From Candidatus Caribbeanibacter nitroreducens (GTDB lineage Bacteria > Gemmatimonadota > Gemmatimonadetes > Palauibacterales > Palauibacteraceae), in contig CANPVF010000134.1 in the NCBI GenBank assembly GCA_947581645.1, positions 1 through 51,610 of the forward strand: 51,610 bases of DNA, written 5' to 3'. How positions within the stretch are numbered: position 1 is the stretch's first letter; the number at the start of each line of letters is the position of its first letter. Of the stretch, positions 1 to 10,542 are shown in pieces. A program made the translations under genes and the position numbers. The notes under the pieces were generated by a model. That model saw nothing but the letters and a program-made list of their open reading frames with translations, searched no databases and had not been told where the DNA came from.

Positions 1-501
1 CCTCGCGGAGACGTGCCGCTCCCGGCGCAGGTGCCGGTAGGCGGCCCGGGCGTCGGCGTAGAGGCCGGCCTCCGAGGGGCTCCCCTCGCTGAGCCCGTAG
101 CCCCGGTAATCGAAGAGGAGCACGTCGAGGCCCCGCTCGGACCACCGGCGGGCGATCTCGGCGCGGCCGGCCAGATGACCCGCGTTGCCGTGGAAGTAGA
201 GCACGGCGCCGCGGCTCCCGCCGCCGTCCTCCTCCGGGCGGGCCGGAATCCACCACGCGTGGAGGGTGGGGCCGTCGTCGGCGGTGATTCGGAGCTGCTC
301 GCCCCGGGTGAGGCCGTGCGCGGCGGGGTCGGCGGCGGAGCTCGGGAGGCCCGCGGGATAGTACGTCAGGGCCGGGGCGACCCGGGAGGCGATCTCCGGA
401 AGGAGGCCCCAGCCCGCGGCCAGGAGCGTCACGGCGAGGACCGCTCCGACGGCCGTCCGCAGCATGCCTCCGTCCACGGCGGTCTCCCTCTCGTTCGACA
501 T
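1..501 (-). CDS. Alpha/beta hydrolase, N-terminal part (truncated by window edge)
   Basis: Reading the minus strand from an ATG at 501 gives 167 codons with no stop before the window edge. The start is MSNERETAVDGGMLRT, followed by a hydrophobic stretch (about residues 13-32) that is a signal anchor or signal peptide. The motif YFHGNAGHLAGRAE (about residues 102-115) followed by LLFDYRGYGLSEGSPSE is the oxyanion-loop and strand region of the BEM46/ABHD13-like serine hydrolases. The nucleophile elbow (GxSxG) and the rest of the triad should lie beyond position 1 and are not seen. The ATG lies just past the stop of the upstream OB-like gene (503-505), so the two are probably co-transcribed. Substrate unknown. 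Confidence 0.85.
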   Translation of the reverse strand, partial: MSNERETAVDGGMLRTAVGAVLAVTLLAAGWGLLPEIASRVAPALTYYPAGLPSSAADPAAHGLTRGEQLRITADDGPTLHAWWIPARPEEDGGGSRGAVLYFHGNAGHLAGRAEIARRWSERGLDVLLFDYRGYGLSEGSPSEAGLYADARAAYRHLRRERHVSAR

Positions 502-502
502 C

Positions 503-940
503 TCATTCGATCCGAATCTGTCCGGGGCCCCGGACCTCGATCTGCGGCACGCCCTCGTGCTCGGTGATCCGTCCCGCCACGCAGATCCGGGCCCGGCGGT
601 ACGTCCGCTCCGGCGGAGCGTCGAACCGCCCCCTGCGCTCCCCCCAGATCACGGCCGTGAACGCCTGGTCGGGGTTCGGTGCCCCGAAGTTGAGGAAGGT
701 GGGGCGGCCGTCGACCTCCGGCACGTAGGTGGCCTCCGCCACGGTGCCGCACACGGTGGCCGTCTCCCCCACGTGGGCCGCGGCCTGTTCGGGCCGGAGC
801 GTGGGGCCGTCGCCGGGTCGGGCCGGTGGCCCGGCGCCGGAGCCGGGGACCAGGTGCCGGCGGCCCAGGAAGGCCAGCAGCGCCAGCACGGCCAGCAACG
901 GCAGGAGCCACTTCCAGTCGCGGAGCCTGCGGAGCGCCAC
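503..940 (-). CDS. Membrane-anchored OB-fold-like protein
   Basis: This encodes 145 aa from a GTG start, preceded by a G-rich stretch (GGGGTG) at about the right distance. Residues about 8-26 form one hydrophobic helix after a basic start (ALRRLRDWKW), so the protein is probably anchored in the inner membrane with the rest outside. The C-terminal 90 residues (HVGETATVCGTV, PTFLNFG, FTAVIWGERR, ICVAGRITEHEGVPQI) resemble the small OB-fold domains found alone or attached to thermonuclease-like proteins. That assignment is from pattern recognition only and the function is unknown. It ends next to the hydrolase start, suggesting a two-gene unit downstream of katG. Confidence 0.75.
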   Translation of the reverse strand: MALRRLRDWKWLLPLLAVLALLAFLGRRHLVPGSGAGPPARPGDGPTLRPEQAAAHVGETATVCGTVAEATYVPEVDGRPTFLNFGAPNPDQAFTAVIWGERRGRFDAPPERTYRRARICVAGRITEHEGVPQIEVRGPGQIRIE

Positions 941-1092
941 GGCCGGTCACCCCGCTCCTGCGATCTCGGCGTTCATCTCGTCCGTGGCCGGCGGTTCGAT
1001 GCTCGGGACGCCTCCGGTCGCTCGGGGTAGGGGTACACGCCTGTCGTCCGTGTACGCCACATACACCACGGCCCCGGCAGGCCGGAGCGGCC

Positions 1093-1136
1093 CACCGGGG
1101 ACCGGCGGTGTTTCCCTGTCCGGGGACGGTGTCCCC
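1093..1136 (-). terminator. Possible katG terminator (hairpin)
   Basis: Just downstream of the katG stop on the minus strand lies GGGGAC-ACC-GTCCCC (plus positions 1122-1136), followed by a second weaker stem, CACCG/CGGTG (1093-1110). There is no clear U tract, so this could equally be a transcript-end stabilising hairpin. The whole gap 941-1149 contains no other gene that I can see. Confidence 0.3.
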
Positions 1137-1149
1137 TGCCCGGGCGGGA

Positions 1150-4000
<2,851 letters not shown>

Positions 4001-4035
4001 GGCGAAGGCCCCGATTGTAACTCCTCACGTTCGTG

Positions 4036-4050
4036 GAATTATTCTAATTC
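4036..4050 (-). promoter_or_regulatory. Fur/PerR-type operator (palindrome)
   Basis: GAATTATTCTAATTC is an inverted repeat: GAATTA and TAATTC are exact reverse complements around TTC. It has the AT-rich, roughly 7-1-7 layout of PerR/Fur boxes and stands out sharply in a very GC-rich region. It covers the -10 element of the regulator's promoter, so binding would block transcription of fur-katG. Confidence 0.7.
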
Positions 4051-4069
4051 AAGACGAGGGTCGCTGCAA
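4041..4069 (-). promoter_or_regulatory. Sigma-70-type promoter of fur-katG
   Basis: On the minus strand TTGCAG (-35, plus 4064-4069) is followed after exactly 17 bases by TAGAAT (-10, plus 4041-4046). The start of transcription would fall around 4033, giving a leader of about 33 bases to the ATG at 4000. The -10 lies inside the palindromic operator. Confidence 0.6.
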
Positions 4070-4088
4070 ATCGCGATACGTCGGGTGG

Positions 4089-4103
4089 GACGGGGGTCCC
4101 GTC
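4089..4103 (-). terminator. Possible terminator of the gamma-synthase gene
   Basis: On the minus strand GACGGG-ACC-CCCGTC forms a six-pair stem about 28 bases after the stop at 4131 and before the fur promoter. No U run follows. Confidence 0.35.
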
Positions 4104-4130
4104 GTCGGACTCGCGGCTACCGGCGGCCGC

Positions 4131-5450
4131 TCACACCTCGGCCAGCGCCTGCTCCAGGTCGGCGATCAGGTCGTCCGGGCTCTCGATCCCGATGGACAGC
4201 CGGATCATGGCGTGGGAGATCCCCATCCGCTCCTTGTCCTCCGGGGGGACGTCGGCGTGGGTCATCGTGGCCGGGTGCTCGGCCAGGGACTCGGTGCTGC
4301 CCAGGCTCACGGCCAGCTTGACCAGCTTCAGGGCGTTCAGCACCCGGAAGGCCTCCTCCTCGCCGCCGTCCACCTCGAAGCTCACCATGGCGCCGGGTGC
4401 GTCGCACTGGCGTCGGTAGATCTCCTGCTGGGCGGTCCCCTCCTCCAGGTGCCCCAGGTAGTGGACCTCCTCCACGGCGGGGTGGTCCGCCAGGAAGTCG
4501 GCCACGCGGACGGCGTTCTCCGTCTGGCGCTCCATGCGGAGCTTCAGCGTCTCCAGGCTCCGCATGACCAGCCATCCGGTCCAGGGCCCCGCCATGGTGC
4601 CCATGAAGGTCCGCAGGCCCAGCACCGGCTCCAGCAGCTCCTCGGAGCCCAGGCACGCGCCGGCGATCAGGTCGCTGTGGCCGCCGACGTACTTGGTGAG
4701 CGAGTACAGGACCAGGTCGGCGCCGTGGTCCAGCGGGTGCTGCCACAGGGGGCCGAGGAAGGTGTTGTCCACCGCCACGATGGGGCGGTCCCCGTCCCCG
4801 GCGGCGGCGTCGGCCACGGCCCGGCACGCCTCCAGGTCCACCAGCGTGTTCGTGGGGTTGGCCGGGGTCTCCACGTAGATCATGGCCAGCCTGTCGCGCC
4901 CCCCGTCGAGCCGGTCCAGCGTCTCCTCGATCTCCGCGCGGTCGCTGCCCACGGGGAAGGAGACGGGCTGGATGCCGAACTCGGTGAGCACGTGCCGCAG
5001 CAGGTGGTCGGTGCCGCCGTACAGCGGCTCCGAGTGCAGGAGCACGTCGCCGGGGCGGAGATGGGCCAGGAGGGTGGTGGAGATGGCGGCCATCCCGCTC
5101 TCGAAGACGCCGGCGGCCCCGGCGTCGTCCCAGACCGTGAGCCGGTCCTCGAGGATCTCCAGGTCCGGGTTGTTGAGGCGGCTGTAGATCAGGCCCGGCG
5201 TCTCCGCGGGGTCCTGCTCGCGGAGGCCGTAGGCCACCTCGAAGAAGTCCTTCCCGTCCTCGGCGGAGTCGAAGACGAAGGTGGAGGTCTGGAAGATGGG
5301 CGACTTGAGCGCCCCCTCCGACCACTCCGGGCGGTACCCGTAGCTCATCATCAGGCTCTCGGGCGCCAGCTCCCGGTCGCCGATCCGGGTCCGGTACTGG
5401 CCGGCTCCCTCGCCCGGTCCGTCCGCTCCGTCTCCTCCGTCCGTCACGCT
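4131..5450 (-). CDS. Cystathionine gamma-synthase-family PLP enzyme
   Basis: About 439-aa member of the Cys/Met-metabolism PLP-dependent enzymes, which carry out gamma-replacement or gamma-elimination on homoserine esters, cystathionine or methionine. The PLP lysine is K252 in YSLTKYVGGHSD, and VAVDNTF carries the aspartate that contacts the pyridine nitrogen. YSRLNNP and ETPANPTN are the usual substrate/cofactor loops. The C-terminal half has the SLGSTESLAEHPATMTH segment typical of the family. The best start is a GTG at 5450 with GGGAG five bases upstream; a TTG at 5471 is possible but lacks a ribosome site. Family motifs do not separate cystathionine gamma-synthase, gamma-lyase, O-acylhomoserine sulfhydrylase or methionine gamma-lyase. 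A cystathionine beta-synthase at 21600-23006 makes a transsulfuration role plausible. Confidence 0.9.
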   Translation of the reverse strand, partial: SVTDGGDGADGPGEGAGQYRTRIGDRELAPESLMMSYGYRPEWSEGALKSPIFQTSTFVFDSAEDGKDFFEVAYGLREQDPAETPGLIYSRLNNPDLEILEDRLTVWDDAGAAGVFESGMAAISTTLLAHLRPGDVLLHSEPLYGGTDHLLRHVLTEFGIQPVSFPVGSDRAEIEETLDRLDGGRDRLAMIYVETPANPTNTLVDLEACRAVADAAAGDGDRPIVAVDNTFLGPLWQHPLDHGADLVLYSLTKYVGGHSDLIAGACLGSEELLEPVLGLRTFMGTMAGPWTGWLVMRSLETLKLRMERQTENAVRVADFLADHPAVEEVHYLGHLEEGTAQQEIYRRQCDAPGAMVSFEVDGGEEEAFRVLNALKLVKLAVSLGSTESLAEHPATMTHADVPPEDKERMGISHAMIRLSIGIESPDDLIADLEQALAEV

Positions 5451-5513
5451 GTCTCCCGTCTCAGTGTGCAAATGTGCAGAGGGCCCTGTGCGACGTCCGC
5501 GTCCGGGGCGACT

Positions 5514-6197
5514 TCAGAACCGCCGGACCGCGAGTCCGACGGAGACCCCCAGGTCGTTCTGGACCCGGTCCTCGCCGCCGGTGGGGCTCCCGTAGATCGT
5601 GACCCGGTCCCGGAGCTCGACGCGGAGCTCGAAGCGTCCGGCCAGCCGAACGTGGGCCCCGGCGGCGGCCGTGGCCATGGGATCGGTGGCGTCGGTGACC
5701 TCCGGCGAGGCGATGGCCTGGACGTCGAGGCGACGCACGCCGCCGCCCAGGGCCAGGTAGGGCCGCACCACGCTCACCTCCGGCGGCAGCGCGACCCGGT
5801 ACCGCACCTCGGCGGAGGCCGCCAGGTAGTCGGCGGAGCCGAGGTCGCTGGGGAGCGCGCCGGTGAAGTCCGTGGGGATCAGGCTGAGCTGGGCCGGGGC
5901 CCACACCCCCTGGAGCGCGACGCCCAGCCGCCGGCGGGGCCACCAGGTCCCCTCCGCACCGAACAGGGCGGAGGAGGAGATCTCCGTCTCGAAGGTCTCG
6001 GGGTCGGCCGTGAGCCGCGACAGTGGCGCCAGGACCCCGGCGAAGGCGGTGGCCTCCATCCGGGGGCCCGCCGGAGGCCGGGGATCCGGGTCCGCCCCGG
6101 CGTCGGAGACGGCCTGGGTCCGGGCCGTCTCCGGGGCGAGGAGCAGGGCGGCGGCCGCGGCGAGGAGCACGGCGTCGCGGGGGTTCGGCGGCATCAT
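5514..6197 (-). CDS. Secreted outer-membrane beta-barrel-like protein
   Basis: 227 aa with a signal peptide (hydrophobic stretch about residues 9-27, LLAAAAALLLAPETARTQA). The mature part is rich in alternating hydrophobic/polar segments (ADYLAASAEVRYRVAL, PYLALGGGVRRLDV, ELRVELRDRV) and ends in an aromatic residue (VRRF), the usual mark of an eight-strand outer-membrane barrel recognised by the BAM machinery. No specific family is recognised. It follows the metallopeptidase gene by about 30 bases on the same strand, so they may share a transcript and work at the cell surface. Two ATG codons in tandem (6197 and 6194) could start translation. Confidence 0.75.
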   Translation of the reverse strand: MMPPNPRDAVLLAAAAALLLAPETARTQAVSDAGADPDPRPPAGPRMEATAFAGVLAPLSRLTADPETFETEISSSALFGAEGTWWPRRRLGVALQGVWAPAQLSLIPTDFTGALPSDLGSADYLAASAEVRYRVALPPEVSVVRPYLALGGGVRRLDVQAIASPEVTDATDPMATAAAGAHVRLAGRFELRVELRDRVTIYGSPTGGEDRVQNDLGVSVGLAVRRF

Positions 6198-6227
6198 CTC
6201 GGTGCGGGTGGGGTCATGGGGTTCGGG

Positions 6228-8978
6228 TCATCGTACTCGGATCACCGTGAGGTGGAGGCGGGCGGAGGCCGGCGGCGAGCCGCCGGTGACGGAGGTGAGG
6301 CGCAGGGCCAGCGCCGGCGTGCGCCCGGAGCCGCCGACGGAGAAGTACGCCGGCGCGGCCGCCGGCAGGTCCAGGCTCAGGAGGTCCAGCTCCTCCCCCA
6401 GCCGGACGGGGTCCAGGGGGTATCCGGCCGGGAAGAGCCGCCCGGCCGAGGGGTTGTCCTGCAGCCCCTCGTAGAGGCCGGGCAGGTCCCAGGTCGCGAG
6501 CTGGCTCCGGGGCGACGTCGAGAGGCGGGTCCCGGCGGCGGTCTCGCGGTCGTCCAGGAGGGGCACGCGCACGAAGTCCAGGAGGAGGTCCTCCCAGGCG
6601 GCCCCGGTGACCCGCTCCACGTTCTCGATGCCCTGCAGGTGGTCCGGTCCGCCGGCGGAGAGACGGCGGAAGAGGGCGGCCTCGTCCCCGGACGAGAGGT
6701 GATCGCCCAGCCAGCGGCTGAAGAGCCAGGCGAAGCCCCTCATCCGCAGGCCGAGGGGGCCGCCCGGGTCCACGGTCGCCAGGGCCGGCGTCAGGGTGGG
6801 AGTCCGGAGGAACAGCTGGAGGCGGCCGAAGTTCTGCAGGTGGAAGACGTTGAACGCCTCCAGGCGCTCCCGGGTGTCGTCGAAGGGCTCGAAGTCCAGG
6901 TTGGAGCCGGTCTCCATGCCCAGGGCCGCGTGTCCCACGGCCTCCTCGGCCAGGTGCGCCATCCCCTCGGCCAGCCACACCTCCTGCAGGTCGCCGAAGT
7001 CGCCGTCGCCCAGGACCACCCGCTGCTCGGCGCTGAGCAGGTGCTCCAGCTCGTGGGACCCGATGGAGCGGGCGTTCCGCAGGGCCCCGGTCCGGTCCAG
7101 GGCGGGTCCGAAGCTGCCCTCCGGGTCGGCCGTGGCCAGGTAGAGAACCTCGCCCTCGTTGCTGGCCGGACAGGTGGCGCCGCTCTCGGGCGCGATCCCG
7201 TCCCCGCCCGGGCCCGCGTCGGCCAGGTCCAGGGGGAGGAAGAAGCCGCCGATGCGGGAGTCGGCGCCGCGGGGCGTGAGGTCGTTCACCCTCGGCGTGA
7301 GGAGGACGATCACCCGGCCGTTGCCGTCGATGTCCGCCGGCGGCCCGAAGTAGGCGGTGTCGGTGGGGAGGACCAGGCTCTGGAATTCGTCCCGGATGAG
7401 CCGGAAGTCCTCCCCGGTGAGTCCCGCGGGCGCCTCCGTGTCCTGCACCACGGCCACGTCCGGGCCGGTGGCGCGCACCACGCCGGTCACGGCGTCCGCG
7501 GTGTCGGTGCAGGAGATCGACATGTCCCCGGAGACCGCGAAGTCGAGGCGCAGCGTGTCGCCGGGATCGGAGCGCGGGCGGACGCTGGTCGAGGCCCGGA
7601 GGTCCGTGTCGCCGTCGAGCTCGAGATCGGCCCGGCGCACGGGGCGGGCGTCCCGGGCGAGGAGCTCCGCCCGGGCCCCGCGGCGGAGGCGGACCTCCAT
7701 GGCCGACCGGTCGCCCCGGGTCGCGTCGCCGGAGAGGGAGCGGGCTTCTTCTCGCAGGGAGGCCAGCGAGAGGGAGGCGCCCGGAGAGCCCGCGGAGGCG
7801 TCGCCCTCCAGGCCGCCGACGCCGCTCCGGACGCGGAACGCCAGCGGCGTGCGGGATCCGGCGGAGCGGGCGGCGCTCACCAGCGCCAGCCGGTAGCCCC
7901 GTCCCGAGGAGGAGGGAAGGCGCAGGCACTCGCCGCCGCCCGGCGCCGCCAGCGTCCGGGCCTCGCCCACGGCCAGGTCCAGGGCGGGATCGGCCGGGGC
8001 CACCTCGGCCTCCAGGCCGTCGCTCCACCCGCCGCTCCCGTCCCGGAGGCGGAGCGTGGCGGCCCGCCGGGGGCGGCAGCCGTCGTCCTCGGGCAGGCGG
8101 ACCCGGACCCGGCCCGCCTCCGCCGAGGTCACGGGCACGGAGGATCCGTCGAGCCACAGCTCGCCGGCGGCGCCCAGCCCCCGGCCGTAGAGCGTGACCT
8201 CACGCCCGGAGCGGGCGGGGCGGGGCCGGACCGAGTCCAGCCGCATTCCGGAGGAGAGGGAGTCCACCCCCCGGACCCGGAAGCGGACGGTGTCGCCGGC
8301 GGCGGGAGCGGCGACGACGGCCCGGACCCGATGCTCGCCGGGCTCGTCCGCCAGCGTGAGCAGGACCCCGGCGGACCCGGACCCGTCGGTGAGGACCGTG
8401 TCGGCCGAGAGCGCGGCGCCGCCCGGGGAGGAGACCACCTCGAAGGCGATCCGGGCGCCGGCCTCGGCCTCGCCCCCGGGCGTGGCGGCGGTCACGGAGA
8501 GCGGGCGCGGGAGCTGGCTCCCGGCCTCGGCCCGCTGGTCCCCGCCGCCCCCGGCGGAGAGCCGGAGACGGCGGGTCGGCCGGGCGTCGCGGCGGAAGGT
8601 GACCGGGGAGACCCACGGGGCGTCCGGGACGTCGGCCCGGAGCGCGGCCTCGCCGAGTCGGCCGCCGGGCAGGTAGGCCGCTTCGGCCGTCCCGTCCCGT
8701 CCCGTGGACGCGGTCTGCGGAACGGCCCGGCCGGGACCGCTCGTGAGGAGGAAGCGGACCTCCACGTCCTCCCGGGGGTCCCCGTCCTCGCTCACGACCC
8801 GGACTTCCAGCGGGGAACCGGCCGGGGCGTCGGCGTCCACCGGTGCGGACCGGGGCGAGACGGCCACGATCCGGGCGGGCCTCGTCGACCCCGGCCCGGC
8901 CGGCCCGTCGCTGCACGCCCCGGCGGCCAGGGCCAGCAGCCCGACGGCCAGAGCTGAAACCGTTGTGAAGCGGAACAT
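6228..8978 (-). CDS. Lipoprotein with Ig-like repeats and M30-like zinc metallopeptidase domain
   Basis: About 916 aa. From the ATG at 8978 a 22-residue lipoprotein signal ends in LALAAGAC, so the protein is probably lipid-anchored. The N-terminal part (about residues 30-270) holds bacterial Ig-like/invasin-type segments (PLEVRVVSEDGDPREDVEVRF, DGSGSAGVLLTLADEPGEH). The C-terminal third carries the zinc motif HELEH (H642, E643, H646) and, 25 residues on, WLAEGMAHLAEE, in which E671 is the likely third zinc ligand. With DIDGNGRVIVLLTPRVN this resembles M30/hyicolysin-like peptidases. A GTG at 9026 would add 16 residues, but the ATG gives a normal signal length. A TATAAT promoter lies upstream. 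Natural substrate unknown; family placement is by motif only. Confidence 0.85.
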   Translation of the reverse strand: MFRFTTVSALAVGLLALAAGACSDGPAGPGSTRPARIVAVSPRSAPVDADAPAGSPLEVRVVSEDGDPREDVEVRFLLTSGPGRAVPQTASTGRDGTAEAAYLPGGRLGEAALRADVPDAPWVSPVTFRRDARPTRRLRLSAGGGGDQRAEAGSQLPRPLSVTAATPGGEAEAGARIAFEVVSSPGGAALSADTVLTDGSGSAGVLLTLADEPGEHRVRAVVAAPAAGDTVRFRVRGVDSLSSGMRLDSVRPRPARSGREVTLYGRGLGAAGELWLDGSSVPVTSAEAGRVRVRLPEDDGCRPRRAATLRLRDGSGGWSDGLEAEVAPADPALDLAVGEARTLAAPGGGECLRLPSSSGRGYRLALVSAARSAGSRTPLAFRVRSGVGGLEGDASAGSPGASLSLASLREEARSLSGDATRGDRSAMEVRLRRGARAELLARDARPVRRADLELDGDTDLRASTSVRPRSDPGDTLRLDFAVSGDMSISCTDTADAVTGVVRATGPDVAVVQDTEAPAGLTGEDFRLIRDEFQSLVLPTDTAYFGPPADIDGNGRVIVLLTPRVNDLTPRGADSRIGGFFLPLDLADAGPGGDGIAPESGATCPASNEGEVLYLATADPEGSFGPALDRTGALRNARSIGSHELEHLLSAEQRVVLGDGDFGDLQEVWLAEGMAHLAEEAVGHAALGMETGSNLDFEPFDDTRERLEAFNVFHLQNFGRLQLFLRTPTLTPALATVDPGGPLGLRMRGFAWLFSRWLGDHLSSGDEAALFRRLSAGGPDHLQGIENVERVTGAAWEDLLLDFVRVPLLDDRETAAGTRLSTSPRSQLATWDLPGLYEGLQDNPSAGRLFPAGYPLDPVRLGEELDLLSLDLPAAAPAYFSVGGSGRTPALALRLTSVTGGSPPASARLHLTVIRVR

Positions 8979-9049
8979 CCGGGGCCCGCGCGTTTCCTCT
9001 TGGTTGGACGCGTTCTGCTCGGACACGTACCGGTCCGGTTCGCCGTGTG

Positions 9050-9078
9050 ATTATACGGCAGGGGCCCGGGCAACTGAA
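9050..9078 (-). promoter_or_regulatory. Promoter of the metallopeptidase-barrel unit
   Basis: On the minus strand a perfect -10 TATAAT (plus 9050-9055) is preceded, 17 bases away, by a weak -35 TTCAGT (plus 9073-9078). The transcript would start near 9042 and read into the lipoprotein gene. The gap is shared with the divergent gene at 9135. Confidence 0.5.
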
Positions 9079-9134
9079 CCGGCAGTCGCGGCCGTTCCGG
9101 GCCGGAGCCGCCGGTTTTCGATCGAGGCATCTCC

Positions 9135-9839
9135 TTGACCCCATCGACGAACAGCTCATCAGGGCGCACCGCGTCCGGACGAGGGGCGCTGCGCGTCCTC
9201 GTGGCCGCGTCCTGGCTCGCGGCCGGCCTGCTCGCCGGGGCCTACCCGGTCTCCGCGCAGGAGGAGGGCGAGGCCGTGGCCGGGCCGCTGCCGGGGGACA
9301 GCGCCGCGCGGGAGGTGGCCGGCCTCCGGTTCGGGCGCTGGGAGGTGACCGGCCTGGAGCGGGCGCCCCAGACCAGCTACTCCGAGATTCCCGCGGTGGA
9401 CCTGTACTACGAGCGCGAGCTCGGCCGGAGGACCGCGCTCCAGCTCGGCCTGGGGCTGTGGCGGAGGGGACAGGTCAGCAGCGCCGGGACGGTGGCCATG
9501 TGGGTCGGGCCGGTCTTCGGCGGGATCCGGTACTATCCGGTGGGCGGCCCGGACGGCGCCGTCGACCCGTATCTGTCCGTGGCGGGAGGCCCGGCGCTGG
9601 GGTTCGAGCAGCGCCGGAGCTCCGGGTTCGGCTCCCTGGAGTCCGGATGGACGGCGGCGGTGGGCGCCGGCGCCGAGGCCGGCGGCGGGGTGGACCTGGA
9701 GCTGACGCCCGCCGTCGGCCTGGTGGCGGACGTGCAGTACCAGTGGGTGCGCTACCTGGCCGGTGAGCTGGACAGCCCGGACACCTACCGTGGCGTGCTC
9801 TTCGCCGCCGGCATCACCTACCGGCTGGACCTCAGGTAG
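9135..9839 (+). CDS. Secreted outer-membrane beta-barrel-like protein
   Basis: 234 aa starting at TTG (9135), supported by GAGG seven bases upstream. A basic N-terminus is followed by a signal peptide (VLVAASWLAAGLLAGAYPVSA, likely cut before QEE). The mature region alternates strands typical of small barrels (LYYERELGRRTALQLGLGLW, GGIRYYPVGG, DPYLSVAGGPALGFEQ, VADVQYQWVRYL, ITYRLDL). No named family is recognised; similar proteins are common in Gemmatimonadota-like genomes. It is divergent from the metallopeptidase gene and precedes the RNase P RNA gene. Confidence 0.75.
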   Translation: MTPSTNSSSGRTASGRGALRVLVAASWLAAGLLAGAYPVSAQEEGEAVAGPLPGDSAAREVAGLRFGRWEVTGLERAPQTSYSEIPAVDLYYERELGRRTALQLGLGLWRRGQVSSAGTVAMWVGPVFGGIRYYPVGGPDGAVDPYLSVAGGPALGFEQRRSSGFGSLESGWTAAVGAGAEAGGGVDLELTPAVGLVADVQYQWVRYLAGELDSPDTYRGVLFAAGITYRLDLR

Positions 9840-9889
9840 CCGGCGAGCGGAACTCTTCCGCGCCCCGACCGGTAGCAACGTACGCCGAC

Positions 9890-9906
9890 GCAGGCCATTC
9901 GCCTGC
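9890..9906 (+). terminator. Hairpin between barrel gene and rnpB
   Basis: GCAGGC-CATTC-GCCTGC is a perfect six-pair stem about 50 bases after the stop at 9839 and immediately before the RNase P RNA. No T run follows, so it may end the upstream message inefficiently or mark the rnpB 5' flank. Confidence 0.3.
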
Positions 9907-9908
9907 CG

Positions 9909-10340
9909 GCCGACCGTGAGCGGAGGAAGTGAGAGGTCGCGGGCCGGCCCCGTCGCCTTCGGGCGTCGGAGGCGCGGCTCGAGGAAAGTCCGGGCTGCAC
10001 AGGGTACGGAGCCGGGGAAGACCCGGGCGCCGCGAGGCGACGGCCAGTGCAACAGAGAGCAGACCGCCGACGGCGGCCGCGCGTTCCGCGAGAGCGGGCG
10101 CCGGACGCACGGGCAAGGGTGCAAGGGTGGGGTAAGAGCCCACCGCGCTCGCCGGCAACGGCGGGCGGCACGGCAAACCCCTCCGGCAGCAAGGCCAAAT
10201 AGGAAGCGAGCGGCGACCCGCCGCGACGAGCTTCGGGTAGGCCGCGCGAGGCGTCGGGCGACCGGCGTCCGAGAGAGATGACCTCCCCGGGCAGCGCCCG
10301 GGAACAGAACCCGGCTTACTCCCCTCCGCCACGGTCGGCC
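9909..10340 (+). ncRNA. rnpB: RNase P RNA (bacterial type A)
   Basis: This is the catalytic RNA of RNase P, which cuts the 5' leader from precursor tRNAs. The universally conserved blocks appear in the right order: GAGGAAAGTCCGGGCT (9981-9996), CAGTGCAACAGAGAGCAGA (about 10045-10063), GGTAAGAGCCCACCGC (about 10131-10146), AGCAAGGCCAAATAGG (about 10188-10203) and ACAGAACCCGGCTTA (about 10304-10318). The ends close by a long P1 helix: GACCGTGAGCGGAGG (9913-9927) pairs with CCTCCGCCACGGTC (10323-10336) with a one-base bulge, and the helix extends to about 9909 and 10340. Exact 5' and 3' ends are inferred from that pairing. The stretch 10341-10542 after it holds no other recognised feature. Confidence 0.95.
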
Positions 10341-10542
10341 GGTCCACGGCGTCGCTCCGGCTGTCCCGGCACTTCGCCGGAGCCGGAATGGATCGGAGCT
10401 TGCAACTCCAACCGCCCGATCCGGACCCGATCCCGTCCGCCCTGTCGCAGTGCCGCGCGAGGGCACTGCGCCGTCAGCACCGAGCCAGCGGCGCCCGCGC
10501 ACCGGCGCGGCGCCCCCATCCATCTCCAGGGTCGAGAGATAC

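Noticed and set aside
940-1030. A tRNA-like T-loop (GGTTCGATGC)
   Set aside because: No matching acceptor, D-arm or anticodon arm can be drawn around it. No tRNA was found anywhere else in the window.
5451-5513. A SAM or other methionine riboswitch before the gamma-synthase gene
   Set aside because: The gap is only about 60 bases and no SAM-I core was seen.
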